Shown here in pieces: positions 36,050-46,452 of a DNA stretch of 64,000 bases. Position 1 is the stretch's first letter; each line of letters begins with the position of its first letter. A model generated the notes under the pieces. It did no database searches, was not told where the DNA came from, and worked only from the letters and a program-made list of their open reading frames with translations. Position numbers and translations under genes: made by a program. The DNA is taken from assembly GCF_000198775.1 (NCBI RefSeq), contig NC_014722.1, positions 2,424,080 through 2,488,079 on the forward strand, given 5' to 3'. This DNA comes from Mycetohabitans rhizoxinica HKI 454 (GTDB lineage: Bacteria; Pseudomonadota; Gammaproteobacteria; Burkholderiales; Burkholderiaceae).

Positions 36050-37390
36050 TCAATCGTAGCTGCCGATGGTGAGCAGCTTCATTGCGAGCCAATATCCGTT
36101 ATACGCGATCCAGTTCGCCACCCGCACCAGCCACGGCCGCGATGCGTAACGCTGCGGGTCGATGGCGCGCGATTGCTCCACAGCCTCAAGAATGGCAGCG
36201 CGTATGCCGGCCACCTCGGGATGCCGGAACAACACTAGGTTTGCTTCATGGTTGAGCACCAGCGACAGCGCATCGAGGTTGGATGATCCGATCGTGCCCC
36301 AAACGCCATCGACCACCGCGACCTTGCCATGCAGCATCGTCCGGTCATATTCGGCAATCCGGATACCCACGCGCAGCAACGACTGATAGAGAAACGGCAC
36401 CGCGTAGTCCAGCGCGACAAATTCGTTGCGTCCGATCACCAGTGACACCCGCACGCCACGGCGTGCTGCGCGGACCAACTCGCGGCGCATCCGGCGGCTG
36501 GGCACGAAGTACGGGTTAGCCACCAGGATCTCGTCACGCGCCTGCCGAATCGCCAGCCGATAGGCACGCTCGATCGCACGCCGATTATTGACGTTATCGC
36601 GCGCGACGAACGCGACCTGCGGTACGTCCGCCGGCGTGCCGAGCGCCCCGAGCGCACGGCGGCGTGCCCGGGCGGTACGCGGCGTGGCGTCGCCGGGATG
36701 AGCGCGGCCAGCAACGGTTGAGCGGCGGGCCGCCGCGGCATCGGTTGCTGGGGCGCTGCCCGGCCCGTGCGCGTGCGCCGGACGTTCGTCCGGCACCGCC
36801 GGCGGCGGTGGAATCCGAGCTTGCTGGATACGTCGCCATTGCAGGTCGAACGCCTCGACCAGATCCACGACGGCGGGACCGATCACCTCGGCCGAATAGT
36901 CCCATCGGGCAAACGGCAACGGGTGGCCCGCCTCCAGCCGGTCGTCTACGACGTTGTGTCCGCCGCAAAAACCATAGCGCCGATCGACGGCAGCCAGCTT
37001 GCGATGGGTGCGGGACAATCCGAAGCGGACACTGAAGACGCCCGGATTATAGATACGGTGCTCGATGCCGGCATCGTGCCATGCATGTAGCAATTCACTG
37101 CGCGGGGTGCCGATGCCGTCGGTAATCACCCGCACGCGCACGCCCCTCGCGGCGGCACGCGCCAGCGCCGCGCTGACGCGCGCGCCGCAGGGATCGTTGC
37201 AGAAAATATACGTCTCGAGCGCGACTTCGTGTTCGGCCGCGTCAATCCGCTCGATTAACGCATCGAACAACGCGGTGCCAGATTTAAAGATCCGCACGTC
37301 ATTGCCGGCGGTAAAGCGCAACCGAAGCTTACGACGGCCACCCAGCATCGTCTGTCGAAGCTGAACCAGACGCCCGATGGTGGCCACCAT
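36050..37390 (-). CDS. clsB: cardiolipin synthase B-type phospholipase D protein
   Basis: This membrane-associated transphosphatidylase condenses phospholipids to cardiolipin. The 446-residue protein has two HKD motifs: HRKLAAVDRRYGFCGGHN and HGKVAVVDGVWGTIGSSNLD. Between them is a variable Arg/Ala/Pro-rich insert (about residues 210-265). The chosen ATG at 37390 avoids reading through the nudB end. It is the last gene of the aspS-nudB-clsB run, a common Burkholderia arrangement. Confidence 0.88.
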   Translation of the reverse strand: MVATIGRLVQLRQTMLGGRRKLRLRFTAGNDVRIFKSGTALFDALIERIDAAEHEVALETYIFCNDPCGARVSAALARAAARGVRVRVITDGIGTPRSELLHAWHDAGIEHRIYNPGVFSVRFGLSRTHRKLAAVDRRYGFCGGHNVVDDRLEAGHPLPFARWDYSAEVIGPAVVDLVEAFDLQWRRIQQARIPPPPAVPDERPAHAHGPGSAPATDAAAARRSTVAGRAHPGDATPRTARARRRALGALGTPADVPQVAFVARDNVNNRRAIERAYRLAIRQARDEILVANPYFVPSRRMRRELVRAARRGVRVSLVIGRNEFVALDYAVPFLYQSLLRVGIRIAEYDRTMLHGKVAVVDGVWGTIGSSNLDALSLVLNHEANLVLFRHPEVAGIRAAILEAVEQSRAIDPQRYASRPWLVRVANWIAYNGYWLAMKLLTIGSYD

Positions 37391-37403
37391 TGCCGCGCTC
37401 CGC

Positions 37404-37880
37404 TCAACTGGCAGCGAGTCGCCCCGGCAACTGCAGGATCGCGTCGCGATTGGATGCCGAAAAACAACGCGCTGCGGCGTCCCGATAGGGCAGCCACGCA
37501 TACGCGACGTGTTCGCGCGGTGCCAGCGTGATATCGATGGATTGCGGCACGCAGAGACTAAACCAGTGCTCGATATTGTGCTTTACGCCGGGCGCATAGC
37601 GATGGCGCCATTGTGGATAGATTTCGTACTCGATCGCCTGGCGCCAATCGAGCAGCGCGTCGGCCGGCACCTGCGCCGTGCCGACCGTGATGCCGGTCTC
37701 CTCGAACACTTCGCGTGCCGCGGTCCGCGCCAGCGGCTCGTCGGGCGTGTCCTTCGAGCCGGTCACCGATTGCCAGAAACCAGGGCGATCGGCGCGTTCG
37801 ATGACCAGCACGTCCAGCGTGGCGGTATGAATCACCACCAGCACCGACTCCGGGATCTTGAACGGCCGGGACATCGGCAA
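37404..37880 (-). CDS. nudB: dihydroneopterin triphosphate diphosphatase (Nudix)
   Basis: NudB removes pyrophosphate from dihydroneopterin triphosphate in folate synthesis. The 158-residue protein has the Nudix box GSKDTPDEPLARTAAREVFEETGI, in which REVFEETG is exact and the spacing before Glu is one residue longer than the canonical box. Further features are SVLVVIHT near the start and EHWFSLCVP. It starts 18 bases after aspS. Confidence 0.88.
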   Translation of the reverse strand: MPMSRPFKIPESVLVVIHTATLDVLVIERADRPGFWQSVTGSKDTPDEPLARTAAREVFEETGITVGTAQVPADALLDWRQAIEYEIYPQWRHRYAPGVKHNIEHWFSLCVPQSIDITLAPREHVAYAWLPYRDAAARCFSASNRDAILQLPGRLAAS

Positions 37881-37898
37881 CTTGCGCCGCGCGCCGAA

Positions 37899-39701
37899 CT
37901 ACGCGTTCGCCGGCTCGGCGTTGCGCAGCCGGATATGCAAGTCGCGCAATTGACGCTCATCCACCTCGCTCGGCGCTTGCGTGAGCAGGCACTGCGCACG
38001 CTGGGTCTTCGGGAACGCGATCACGTCGCGAATCGAATCCGCACCGGCCATCATCGTGACGATCCGGTCCAGGCCGAATGCAATGCCACCGTGCGGCGGC
38101 GCGCCGTATTGCAATGCGTCGAGCAAGAAGCCAAATTTCGCACGCGCTTCCTCCGGACCGATCTTCAACGCGCGGAACACCTTGCTTTGCACGTCTTCAC
38201 GATGGATCCGCACCGAACCGCCGCCAATTTCCCAGCCGTTGAGCACCATGTCGTACGCTTTGGCAAGGCAACGACCCGGATCGACTTCCAAATATTCGAG
38301 GTGTTCGTCCTTAGGGCTGGTGAACGGGTGATGCGCAGCCACCCAGCGATTGTCCTCGTCATCGTACTCGAACATCGGGAAATCGATGACCCACAGCGGC
38401 TTCCAACCCTGCTCGACCAGTCCGGCATCGCGGCCGAACGCCGAGTGGCCGATTTTCAGCCGCAGCGCGCCGAGGCTGTCGTTGACCACCTTGGCGCGGT
38501 CCGCGCCGAAGAAAAGGATGTCGCCGTCCTGCGCGCCGGTGCGCTCGAGGATCGCCGCAATGCACGCATCATGCAGGTTCTTCACGATCGGGCTTTGCAA
38601 GCCATCGCGCCCCTTGGCCACCTCGTTGACCTTGATCCACGCGAGACCCTTTGCACCATAGATGCGCACGAAGTCCGTATAGCCGTCGATATCGCCACGC
38701 GTCAACTCCGCCCCGTTGGGCACGCGCAGTGCGGCCACGCGGCCGTCCTTCGTGTTCGCCGGCGTGCTGAACACCTTGAAATCGACGTCCTTCATCACGT
38801 CGGTCAACTCGGTGAATTCTAGCTTCACGCGCAGGTCCGGCTTGTCCGAGCCGAAGCGGCGCATTGCTTCCGCATGCTGCATGACCGGGAATGGATCGGC
38901 GAGCTCGACATCGATCGTCGTCTTGAACACATGGCGAATCATCGCCTCGAACAGGTCGCGGATCTCCTGCTCGTTCAGGAACGACGTCTCGCAGTCGATC
39001 TGCGTGAACTCCGGCTGCCGGTCCGCGCGCAGGTCCTCGTCGCGGAAGCACTTTGTGATTTGATAATACCGGTCGAAGTTGGCCACCATCAGCAGCTGCT
39101 TAAACAGCTGCGGCGACTGCGGCAACGCAAAGAACATCCCTGCGTTCACGCGCGATGGCACCAGGTAGTCGCGTGCGCCTTCCGGCGTGCTCTTCGTGAG
39201 CATCGGCGTCTCGATATCGATAAACCCCTGCTCGTCCAAATACTTGCGCGACTCCATCGCGACACGGTAACGTAGACGCAGGTTGTGCTGCATCTGCGGC
39301 CGGCGCAGGTCCAGCACGCGATGCGTCAGACGCGTGGTCTCCGACAGGTTTTCGTCGTCCAGTTGGAACGGCGGCGTCACCGATACGTTGAGTACCGTCA
39401 GCTCGTGGCACAACACCTCGATCTGTCCACTGGTCAGGTTCGCGTTGAGGGTGCCTTCCGGGCGCGCCCGCACGATGCCGACCACACGCACACAAAACTC
39501 ATGCCGCACCCCTTCGGCGGTCTTGAACATGTCCGGCCGGTCTGGGTCGCACACCACTTGCACCAATCCCTCGCAGTCGCGCAAGTCGATGAAGATGACA
39601 CCGCCATGGTCGCGGCGCCGATGCACCCAGCCGCAAAGCGACACCGATTGGCCCAGCAGTTTTTCAGTCACCCGACCACAATATTCAGATCTCATCGACA
39701 T
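37899..39701 (-). CDS. aspS: aspartyl-tRNA synthetase
   Basis: A class II synthetase of 600 residues, probably the non-discriminating or bacterial long type with a GAD insert. Motifs are the OB-fold [20 protein letters not shown], motif 2 in [20 protein letters not shown], the GAD domain (about residues 290-420), and motif 3 [14 protein letters not shown]. The start MSMRSEYCG follows the family; the open frame upstream to 39779 is non-coding. Confidence 0.97.
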   Translation of the reverse strand: MSMRSEYCGRVTEKLLGQSVSLCGWVHRRRDHGGVIFIDLRDCEGLVQVVCDPDRPDMFKTAEGVRHEFCVRVVGIVRARPEGTLNANLTSGQIEVLCHELTVLNVSVTPPFQLDDENLSETTRLTHRVLDLRRPQMQHNLRLRYRVAMESRKYLDEQGFIDIETPMLTKSTPEGARDYLVPSRVNAGMFFALPQSPQLFKQLLMVANFDRYYQITKCFRDEDLRADRQPEFTQIDCETSFLNEQEIRDLFEAMIRHVFKTTIDVELADPFPVMQHAEAMRRFGSDKPDLRVKLEFTELTDVMKDVDFKVFSTPANTKDGRVAALRVPNGAELTRGDIDGYTDFVRIYGAKGLAWIKVNEVAKGRDGLQSPIVKNLHDACIAAILERTGAQDGDILFFGADRAKVVNDSLGALRLKIGHSAFGRDAGLVEQGWKPLWVIDFPMFEYDDEDNRWVAAHHPFTSPKDEHLEYLEVDPGRCLAKAYDMVLNGWEIGGGSVRIHREDVQSKVFRALKIGPEEARAKFGFLLDALQYGAPPHGGIAFGLDRIVTMMAGADSIRDVIAFPKTQRAQCLLTQAPSEVDERQLRDLHIRLRNAEPANA

Positions 39702-39782
39702 GATGTTCGTCTTTCGTTCGTAAAGATGGGCGTCGGCGGCGCGACCGGCCTCATGCCGGCGCACGGGCGGCGCCCGCAATAA

Positions 39783-40451
39783 TCAGAGCAGCGGCTCGAT
39801 GGGGCGGCGCGGCGGCGCGACGTCCGGCACCGGCGAGGCGACCGGGGCCACCACGCCCATTGACACGATGTACTTCAGCGCGGCGTCCACCGTCATGTCC
39901 AGCTCCACCACCTCGTTTCTCGGCACCATGAGGAAGAAGCCCGATGTCGGGTTCGGCGTGGTCGGCACATAGACGCTGACATGATCGCCGCTCAAGTGGT
40001 TGGCGACGTCGCCGCCTGGGATTCCGGTCAGAAAACCAATCGTGTACGAGCCCTTGCGCGGATATTCGATCAGCAACGCCTTGCGAAACGCATTGCCGCT
40101 GGACGACAACAGCGTGTCAGATACCTGCTTGACACTCGTGTACAACGGGCCCACGACGGGAATATGGGCCAGTAGCTTTTCCCACCAGTTGACAAGCGTC
40201 TGCCCGATCAAGTTCTGAGTCAAGAGGCCGACCGCGAAAACGAACGCAAGCGTCAACACCGCACCCAGGCCGGGCAGGCGGAAGCCGAACAGGCGCTCCG
40301 GCTGCCACGCCTCGGGCAGCAACAGCAGCGTCTGGTCCATCGTGCCGATGATCAGCCCTAGCACCCACAGGGTAATCGCCAGCGGCACAAGCACCAGCAG
40401 CCCGGTCAGGAATACGTTCTTCAGCTTCTTCTTGGTCGTCTTGATTTTCAT
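39783..40451 (-). CDS. DUF502 family inner-membrane protein
   Basis: The 222-residue protein has two predicted membrane helices (VFLTGLLVLVPLAITLWVLG and AVLTLAFVFAVGLLTQNLIG). The DUF502 hallmarks follow: IPVVGPLYTSVKQVSDTL, RKALLIEYPRKGSYTIGFLT and VYVPTTPNPTSGFFLMVPR. Its function is unknown. It lies 10 bases after fmdB and is part of the fmdB-DUF502-aspS run. Confidence 0.88.
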   Translation of the reverse strand: MKIKTTKKKLKNVFLTGLLVLVPLAITLWVLGLIIGTMDQTLLLLPEAWQPERLFGFRLPGLGAVLTLAFVFAVGLLTQNLIGQTLVNWWEKLLAHIPVVGPLYTSVKQVSDTLLSSSGNAFRKALLIEYPRKGSYTIGFLTGIPGGDVANHLSGDHVSVYVPTTPNPTSGFFLMVPRNEVVELDMTVDAALKYIVSMGVVAPVASPVPDVAPPRRPIEPLL

Positions 40452-40461
40452 GGATCGATGC

Positions 40462-40827
40462 TCAGGCAGACGTGCCCGCGTTGGACGACGGCGCCGCGCT
40501 GCCTGTCACAGCCGGCGCGGTGGACGCACCGGACGTGGATGCACCAGCGCTGGCCGCGCCGTCCGCGCTGCCCGTCTCCTTCGCGACAGGCGCCGCCTTC
40601 GCGTCGCCTTCCCCGCCCCCGGACTTATTATGGCCGCCCGGGTTACCACCACGGAAATCGGTCACGTACCAGCCGGAGCCCTTCAACTGGAACCCCGCCG
40701 CGGTGACCTGCTTGCGCAACGTCTCGCGGCCGCACTTGGGACACTGGCTCAGCGGTGCATCGCTGAGTTTTTGCAACACGTCTTTCTCAAAGCCGCAGGA
40801 CTCGCAACGATATGCATAGATCGGCAT
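40462..40827 (-). CDS. FmdB family zinc-ribbon protein
   Basis: The 121-residue protein starts MPIYAYRCESCGFEKDVLQK and carries the two CxxC pairs of the FmdB putative regulatory zinc ribbon (CESCG and CPKCG). The C-terminal ~50 residues are an Ala/Ser/Gly/Thr low-complexity tail. Regulatory function is only inferred for the family. The start at 40827 replaces a longer frame to 40896. Confidence 0.88.
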   Translation of the reverse strand: MPIYAYRCESCGFEKDVLQKLSDAPLSQCPKCGRETLRKQVTAAGFQLKGSGWYVTDFRGGNPGGHNKSGGGEGDAKAAPVAKETGSADGAASAGASTSGASTAPAVTGSAAPSSNAGTSA

Positions 40828-40864
40828 CGCCCCATCACCCCTAAAGAATCTCGCAAAGCCTTGA

Positions 40865-40870
40865 ATTATA
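40865..40870 (-). promoter_or_regulatory. -10 of the fmdB-DUF502-aspS operon
   Basis: TATAAT on the minus strand lies about 38 bases before the fmdB ATG; the -35 region (GTAAGA, 16 bases away) is weak. Confidence 0.5.
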
Positions 40871-40888
40871 GCCGGAAATAGTTGTGTC

Positions 40889-41173
40889 TTACGCACACCG
40901 ACGCCAACTCATCCAGCGCTCATGCTGGCCGAACACCGGTAGCGAATCGCTGACCGAGCGCTCGTCCACCCATTCAAACGACGGGCTCAGTAGCGCGAGC
41001 AGCACGTCGCGTTCGATGCCAAACGGCGGGCCCTTCGGCGTCGCACCGACAAAGAAAAACCCGGCAAGCAACGCACCCGGCGGCATCAGCGCCGTTATCC
41101 GGGCAGCATACCTGGGCCAGCATCGCGGCGGCATCGAGCACAGGAACGCGCGTTCGTACACCCATTGCGCCAT
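40889..41173 (-). pseudogene. TPMT-like SAM-dependent methyltransferase, 5' truncated
   Basis: Only the C-terminal ~95 residues of a thiopurine S-methyltransferase-like protein remain: YERAFLCSMPPRCWPRYAAR, LLAGFFFVGATPKGPPFGIE and DSLPVFGQHERWMSWRR. Family members have about 200 residues. The SAM-binding domain (glycine-rich motif I) should lie upstream but only ~50 unrelated bases separate the remnant from ubiB. In related genomes an intact gene sits here as I recall. Confidence 0.78.
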
Positions 41174-41223
41174 CGCGGCACGCGCCGCCGCTCGATGAGT
41201 TCATTGGGACCTCCGATATACGA

Positions 41224-42801
41224 CTAGATACCGCCTACGGACGCCAGCCAGAAGTGGGCCAGCAACGTGCCGGCGCCGACCGCCACCCCGAATACCAGCA
41301 GCCCTTGCAGCAAACGGTTGGTCCGTCGCTGCTCGGCTAGTATCCGCCGCATCAGATCCTCGGTCGCACGCGGCGGCTGATCATGATGTCGGGACAGCAA
41401 ATGATGGACCAGGCGCGGTATCTGCGGCAGCGTCTTGCTCCACTGCGGCGATTCGATCTTTAGCCGTTCGACCCAACCGCGCCAGCCAATCTGGTCGTTC
41501 ATCCAGCGCTCGAGATACGGCTTGGCCGTCTTCCACAGATCGAGTTCCGGATCAAGCGCGCGACCCAGGCCCTCGACGTTGAGCATCGTCTTTTGCAGCA
41601 GCACCAATTGCGGCTGGATCTCGACGTTGAAGCGCCGCGATGTCGAAAACAGTCGCATCAGCACCTGGCCGAGCGAAATGTCCTTCAGCGCGCGGTCGAA
41701 GTACGGCTCGCACACCGCGCGGATCGCGCTCTCCAGCTCCTCGACCCGCGTGTGCGGCGGCACCCATCCGGATTCCAGGTGCAACGTCGCGACCCGGTGG
41801 TAGTCGCGTTTGAAAAACGCAAGGAAATTCTGCGCCAGATAGTTCTTGTCGAAATCCGACAACGCGCCGATGATCCCGAAATCCAGCGCGATATAGCGAC
41901 CGAAATGGTCCGGGTCCAAGCTCACTTGGATGTTGCCGGGGTGCATGTCCGCATGGAAGAACCCGTCGCGAAACACCTGGGTAAAGAAGATCTCCACGCC
42001 TTGCCGCGCAAGCTTCGGGATGTCAACGCCGGCCGAGCGCAGCGTGTCCACCTGGCTGATCGGCACGCCGATCATCCGCTCCATCACGATCACCGTCGAC
42101 GTGCAATACTCCCAGTACATCTCCGGCACCAGCAGCAGGTCCAGTCCGGCAAAGTTGCGGCGCAGCTGGCTCGCGTTCGCCGCCTCGCGCATCAGATCCA
42201 ACTCGTCGTGCAGGTACTTGTCGAACTCCGCCACCACCTCGCGGGGCCGCAGCCGCTTGCCGTCGGCCCACAGCCGCTCGGTCCAGCGCGCGATGTCGCG
42301 CAACAGCGCGAGATCGGAGTCGATCACCGGCAGCATGCCTGGACGCAGCACCTTGATCGCCACGGGCTTGCCGGCGTGCGCGCCGCTCCTCAAGCGCGCG
42401 AAGTGCACCTGCGCGATCGAAGCGCTGGCCACCGGCACCCGTTCGAACTCGTCGAACAGCACATCAACCGGCTTGCCCAGCGACTTCTCGATCAACGCGA
42501 TCGCCACCGCAGAATCGAATGGCGGGACCTGGTCCTGCAGCTTCGCCAGCTCGGTCGCAATATCCACCGGCAACAGGTCGCGCCGGGTGGACAGGACCTG
42601 GCCAAACTTCACGAAGATCGGCCCGAGGCTTTCCAGCGCCAGGCGCAACCGCTGCGCGCGCGGAATCCGGTTCGGACGGCCGAACGTCATCACGCGCACC
42701 AGCAGCTTCACGCGCCAGTCGGCAATGTGTCCTAGCATCACTTCGTCGAGCCCGAAGCGATAGACCGTAAATAGTATTTTGAAAAAGCGCAGGATTCGCA
42801 T
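41224..42801 (-). CDS. ubiB: UbiB atypical kinase/ATPase of ubiquinone biosynthesis
   Basis: This membrane-bound ADCK/Coq8-like ATPase is needed for ubiquinone synthesis. The 525 residues show the KxGQ motif in [16 protein letters not shown], the Ala-rich loop [22 protein letters not shown] and the metal-binding LDFGIIG. A C-terminal hydrophobic segment ([23 protein letters not shown]) anchors it. It lies 11 bases after ubiJ. Confidence 0.95.
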   Translation of the reverse strand: MRILRFFKILFTVYRFGLDEVMLGHIADWRVKLLVRVMTFGRPNRIPRAQRLRLALESLGPIFVKFGQVLSTRRDLLPVDIATELAKLQDQVPPFDSAVAIALIEKSLGKPVDVLFDEFERVPVASASIAQVHFARLRSGAHAGKPVAIKVLRPGMLPVIDSDLALLRDIARWTERLWADGKRLRPREVVAEFDKYLHDELDLMREAANASQLRRNFAGLDLLLVPEMYWEYCTSTVIVMERMIGVPISQVDTLRSAGVDIPKLARQGVEIFFTQVFRDGFFHADMHPGNIQVSLDPDHFGRYIALDFGIIGALSDFDKNYLAQNFLAFFKRDYHRVATLHLESGWVPPHTRVEELESAIRAVCEPYFDRALKDISLGQVLMRLFSTSRRFNVEIQPQLVLLQKTMLNVEGLGRALDPELDLWKTAKPYLERWMNDQIGWRGWVERLKIESPQWSKTLPQIPRLVHHLLSRHHDQPPRATEDLMRRILAEQRRTNRLLQGLLVFGVAVGAGTLLAHFWLASVGGI

Positions 42802-42812
42802 GGGCGGCCGGA

Positions 42813-43577
42813 TCAGTGCAGGTCGTCGGCCGAACGGGAGCGTGCCCCCGTGGATAACGCGGCGGCGCCCGGGCGCGTCGCGACGCTGCGCTCGGCGCGC
42901 TCGATGCGCTTCTCAACCCGGGCCAGCGTGTCGCGCGCGCGCGCAAGCTCATCGCCGAATTGCTCAAACCGTGCGCGGCGCACCAGTTGCGGATCCTCGT
43001 CCAGCAGGTATTCGGTCAGCGAACCGACCCAACCCCGCCCAGCGCGGCGCGCGTAGGCCGAGACGGCTCGCGCCACCGACGCCATGCGGTGCGCGGGCAC
43101 ATCACCGACCAGACGCGCGAGGTCCTCCTCGGCATCCCAGCGCAAATGCTCCGCGAGCTTCGCGATCGTCGCCGCAAATTCCGCGTCACCCTCGATCCGC
43201 ACGTGCTTCAGGATCGCCGCCTGTCCACCTGCAGCGAGCACGGACAACGCCGACGGCGGCACCGTGATCGTCACGTCGACCGGCGGGGGCATGGGCGCGT
43301 GCGGTGCCGACGCGTCGTCCCGCGCCGCGTGCAGCACCTCGGCCCGCACGTTGCGCGACCCGCCGGGCGCGGCCGGTGCCGGCGCAGCGGCGCCGGCGGG
43401 CGGTCGCTGTAGCACGGCGACCGTGCCATCACCCTGCACGGCCAACTCGAGCACGAGCGGAGACAACATCAGCCTTGCGGTTTTCCCCGCGTACGGGAGC
43501 AGGCGCTCGCGCGCCCACGCTTCGCGGATCAATAAATAGTTGACGAGGGCAACGAAGGACTTGGCGGCAATGGTCAT
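42813..43577 (-). CDS. ubiJ: ubiquinone biosynthesis accessory factor UbiJ (SCP2 domain)
   Basis: UbiJ scaffolds the ubiquinone metabolon with UbiK and presents the lipid intermediate. The 254-residue protein has the N-terminal helix [21 protein letters not shown], an SCP2-like lipid domain with a central Ala/Pro-rich insert, [16 protein letters not shown] and [20 protein letters not shown], and a C-terminal coiled coil ([20 protein letters not shown]). Gene order ubiE-(Tim44)-ubiJ-ubiB supports it. Confidence 0.88.
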   Translation of the reverse strand: MTIAAKSFVALVNYLLIREAWARERLLPYAGKTARLMLSPLVLELAVQGDGTVAVLQRPPAGAAAPAPAAPGGSRNVRAEVLHAARDDASAPHAPMPPPVDVTITVPPSALSVLAAGGQAAILKHVRIEGDAEFAATIAKLAEHLRWDAEEDLARLVGDVPAHRMASVARAVSAYARRAGRGWVGSLTEYLLDEDPQLVRRARFEQFGDELARARDTLARVEKRIERAERSVATRPGAAALSTGARSRSADDLH

Positions 43578-43583
43578 CGGGGC

Positions 43584-43620
43584 AGAAAGAAAGCCCGCGC
43601 AAGCGGCGCTCGCGCGGGCT
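43584..43620 (-). terminator. Rho-independent terminator after the Tim44-like gene
   Basis: A 9-bp stem AGCCCGCGC / GCGCGGGCT is followed on the minus strand by TTTCTTTC. It separates the Tim44-like gene from ubiJ, so ubiJ-ubiB probably have their own promoter. Confidence 0.8.
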
Positions 43621-43680
43621 GTTATTGTAACGTCCGTTGCGGCGCTTGCCTGCGCCGCCCGATTCCGCGTAGCCGGATCG

Positions 43681-44727
43681 TCAGGACAGTTGCTGGATGC
43701 CGGCTAGCACCCAGCCTTCGCCGCTGCGCGCGTTGCGGCTCAAGTTCCACATTTCGGCGAACGGCTCGGCCGCAGCACCCTGGGTCTCGCGCAGCAGACC
43801 ATGGAAGCGCACTGACGCCACGTACTCGTTGCCGCCACGATCCTCGACGCCGACCAGATCGGCATTCAGCTGCACCACATCGGTGCGGTTTTCACCGTGG
43901 CGCGAATCGAAATCCAGCTTAATCTCGGCAAACATTTCGGGTGTCGTGAACTCACGGATATCGTCGAGATTGCCGGCGTCCCAGGCTGCCTGCAGCCGCA
44001 CGAACGCCACCTTTGCCTGGCGAATGAATGCGTCGGCGTCGAAGCCGGCTGGCACTGCGGGGACGTCAAGCACACTGGGATCCGCGGCAACGCGGGACTG
44101 GCCATCGGGCGCGACGCCCGCCTGACCCATGCCGCCCGTGGCAGGCAACTGTGACGGTGCAGCCGCTGATGCGTCATATTGCCGCAGTGACGCGCCGGAA
44201 GGCGACTCGAAGCCACCGTGCGCATAAGCGGTCGCAGGCCGCGCGTTGCGATTCGCGAACTTGCGGAACAACCACAGACCGACGAGCGCAACCAGAGCAA
44301 TCAGGATCACGTTGCTCAGTACACTGGCCAACGCGCCGCCGAGCCCAAAATGCGACAACAACGCCGCCAGCCCAAAGCCGGCGGCCAATCCCGCGAGTGG
44401 CCCCATCCAATTACGCTTGGGCTGGGCCGCCGCGGACGGCGGAGTTTGCCCACGGGTCGCCTGCGCGCCCTGTGCGCCCTGAGACGGCTTGCCCTGCATC
44501 GGCTGCGCGGGTGGTGTCGCCTGCCGCGTGATCTGCGACTGCTTGCCAAACGAGCGGCCTCCGCCCATACGCTTTGCGTCAGCATCAAATGCGCTGAATG
44601 AGCCGACGACCAACAGGCCGGCTGCCACAATCGCGCCGAACCGACGGCTCATGCGCGCGCTGCGTCGCGTTGCGCCGGTAGGGGGCAAATGGGGGGAATG
44701 ACTGGAAAAACGTGACTGGGCCGACAT
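43681..44727 (-). CDS. Tim44-like domain membrane protein
   Basis: The 348-residue protein has an N-terminal hydrophobic segment (FGAIVAAGLLVVGSFSAFDADA), a glycine/glutamine-rich linker, and a membrane stretch (LASVLSNVILIALVALVGLWLF). The Tim44/MRPL45 domain at about residues 220-348 shows FIRQAKVAFVRLQAAWDAGN, EFTTPEMFAEI and EMWNLSRNARSGEGWVLAGI. Its bacterial role is unclear. CAGGAGATCAG precedes the ATG at 44727 and decides the start. Confidence 0.87.
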   Translation of the reverse strand: MSAQSRFSSHSPHLPPTGATRRSARMSRRFGAIVAAGLLVVGSFSAFDADAKRMGGGRSFGKQSQITRQATPPAQPMQGKPSQGAQGAQATRGQTPPSAAAQPKRNWMGPLAGLAAGFGLAALLSHFGLGGALASVLSNVILIALVALVGLWLFRKFANRNARPATAYAHGGFESPSGASLRQYDASAAAPSQLPATGGMGQAGVAPDGQSRVAADPSVLDVPAVPAGFDADAFIRQAKVAFVRLQAAWDAGNLDDIREFTTPEMFAEIKLDFDSRHGENRTDVVQLNADLVGVEDRGGNEYVASVRFHGLLRETQGAAAEPFAEMWNLSRNARSGEGWVLAGIQQLS

Positions 44728-44746
44728 CTGATCTCCTGAACGGTCG

Positions 44747-45478
44747 CTAGTATTTGGTGGCGGCATGCAGTGCCACGACGCCACCTGACAGATTGTAATA
44801 TTTGACGGCGTCTAGTCCAGCTTGTTCCATCATTGTTTTCAGCGTGTCCTGATCCGGGTGTAGCCGAATCGACTCGGCCAGGTACCGATAGCTGTCGGGA
44901 TCGCGCGCCACTTTCTCGCCAAGCCACGGCAGCACCTTGAATGAATACACATCGTAGAGTTTCTTCAGCGGTTGCCACACTTTGGAGAACTCCAGCACCA
45001 ATAGCCGGCCGCCAGGCTTGAGCACGCGGCGCATCTCGGCGAGCGCGACCTCCTTGTGGGTCATGTTGCGCAGCCCGAACGCGACACTCACCACGTCGAA
45101 GTAATGGTCAGGAAACGGAATTTTTTCCGCATCGCACAATAGCGTCGGCGTGATGATGCCCTGATCGAGCAAGCGGTCGCGCCCCACGCGCAGCATCGAC
45201 TCGTTGATGTCGGTATGCCATACCTGCCCGGACGGTCCGGCCTGCCGGGCAAACGCTTTGGCCAGGTCACCCGTGCCGCCCGCCAAATCCAGCACGCGAT
45301 AGCCGGGACGCACCCCGGCCTGAGCGATGGTGAAGGCTTTCCACATGCGGTGCAGTCCGCCCGACATCAGGTCATTCATCACGTCGTAGCGGGAGGCCAC
45401 AGAATGGAATACTCCGGCGACCTTATGCGCCTTCTCGCTCTCATCGACGGTCTGATAACCGAAATGGGTCTTCGTCAT
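44747..45478 (-). CDS. ubiE: ubiquinone/menaquinone C-methyltransferase UbiE
   Basis: UbiE methylates the quinone ring carbon using SAM. The 243-residue length is standard. Motifs are [19 protein letters not shown] (SAM site), [21 protein letters not shown] and [14 protein letters not shown], with [21 protein letters not shown] near the start. The long upstream open frame to 45862 is not coding for UbiE. The Tim44-like gene starts 19 bases after its stop. Confidence 0.97.
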   Translation of the reverse strand: MTKTHFGYQTVDESEKAHKVAGVFHSVASRYDVMNDLMSGGLHRMWKAFTIAQAGVRPGYRVLDLAGGTGDLAKAFARQAGPSGQVWHTDINESMLRVGRDRLLDQGIITPTLLCDAEKIPFPDHYFDVVSVAFGLRNMTHKEVALAEMRRVLKPGGRLLVLEFSKVWQPLKKLYDVYSFKVLPWLGEKVARDPDSYRYLAESIRLHPDQDTLKTMMEQAGLDAVKYYNLSGGVVALHAATKY

Positions 45479-45537
45479 GGCGGCGGTTCCTTGCATGAAA
45501 GAGCGCGGCATGCGCCGCGGTAATGCGTGTATAGATA

Positions 45538-45954
45538 TCAATGGCGGTGGCCGTCGCGCGCGCGCGACGCCTCGCCCATCGGCGCGTCGCGGTCCACGCC
45601 GGCGGCCGCCAGCTTGTCGAGATAGGCTTGCCAGTATTCGGCCTGCCGGGTCGCAAGATCGTACAGCAGATCCCACGAATAGATGCCGGAATTGTGCCCA
45701 TCGGAGAACGTCGGCTGCAACGCATAGTGGCCGACTGGCTCGATTGACACGATCGTCACGTCGCGCTTGCCGGTCTGCAGCGTTTCCTGGCCCGGGCCGT
45801 GCCCGCGCACCTCGGCCGACGGGGACCACACCCGCAGGTACTCGAAAGGCAGCCTGTAGCATGCACCGTCCGCATAGCGCAGTTCTAGCACGCGCGATGC
45901 CGAATGCACGACGATGCCGGTTGGCACCGGCGTATCGGGAGATAAACCTGCCAT
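45538..45954 (-). CDS. DUF971 family protein (GBBH-like N-terminal domain)
   Basis: The 138-residue protein matches DUF971, a small domain also found at the N-terminus of gamma-butyrobetaine hydroxylases. It shows [54 protein letters not shown] and [16 protein letters not shown]. Its role is unknown, with iron or Fe-S-related functions proposed. It lies between the HIT gene and ubiE, as in other Burkholderiaceae. Confidence 0.87.
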   Translation of the reverse strand: MAGLSPDTPVPTGIVVHSASRVLELRYADGACYRLPFEYLRVWSPSAEVRGHGPGQETLQTGKRDVTIVSIEPVGHYALQPTFSDGHNSGIYSWDLLYDLATRQAEYWQAYLDKLAAAGVDRDAPMGEASRARDGHRH

Positions 45955-45972
45955 CGACGACTCCGTTTCGGT

Positions 45973-46452
45973 TCAGCCTAATTCGCGCTGCAACGCGTCA
46001 CGCACTGCGGCGCCGACGCCAGCCGCCGCCGCAACGCGTGCGGCATGCTGCCGCGCGCACGGCTCGCGGCGCCGGGCAGCCCACACGGGTGCCGGAAAGT
46101 GCGGATCGTCGGCAAAGCGCGGGATCACGTGCCAGTGCTGATGAGCGACCATGTTACCCAGGCTCGCAATATTGATCTTGTCCGGATTCAACGTCGCGCG
46201 CAATGCGCGCTCGACCGCGGCCAGCGCACGCATCAGGTGCGCGCGCTCACCATCCGACAGCTCGCTGAACTCGGTGACGTGCGCGTTCCACACGAGCCGG
46301 CAAAATCCCGGATAGTCCGGCTCGTCGCGCGCCTCGATCACCCGCAGCCACGCGTCGCGCCACCATACGACGCCCTCCTGCTGCGCACAGAATATACACG
46401 ACGTCACGTCGCGCGCCGTGGCGTCGGCTGACCCAGGCGTGCCGGCGTTCAT
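45973..46452 (-). CDS. HIT family nucleotide-binding protein
   Basis: A histidine-triad phosphohydrolase of 159 residues. The HxHxH motif is in [30 protein letters not shown] near the start may be a zinc site, and [21 protein letters not shown] is typical. Its start overlaps the stop of the large oxidoreductase gene by four bases (ATGA), so it is translationally coupled to it. Confidence 0.88.
   Translation of the reverse strand: MNAGTPGSADATARDVTSCIFCAQQEGVVWWRDAWLRVIEARDEPDYPGFCRLVWNAHVTEFSELSDGERAHLMRALAAVERALRATLNPDKINIASLGNMVAHQHWHVIPRFADDPHFPAPVWAARRREPCARQHAARVAAAAGVGAAVRDALQRELG

Noticed and set aside
44747..45862. 371-residue UbiE with a long N-terminal extension
   Set aside because: The extension is antisense to DUF971 and arginine-rich; UbiE proper starts at 45478 with the standard 243-residue length.
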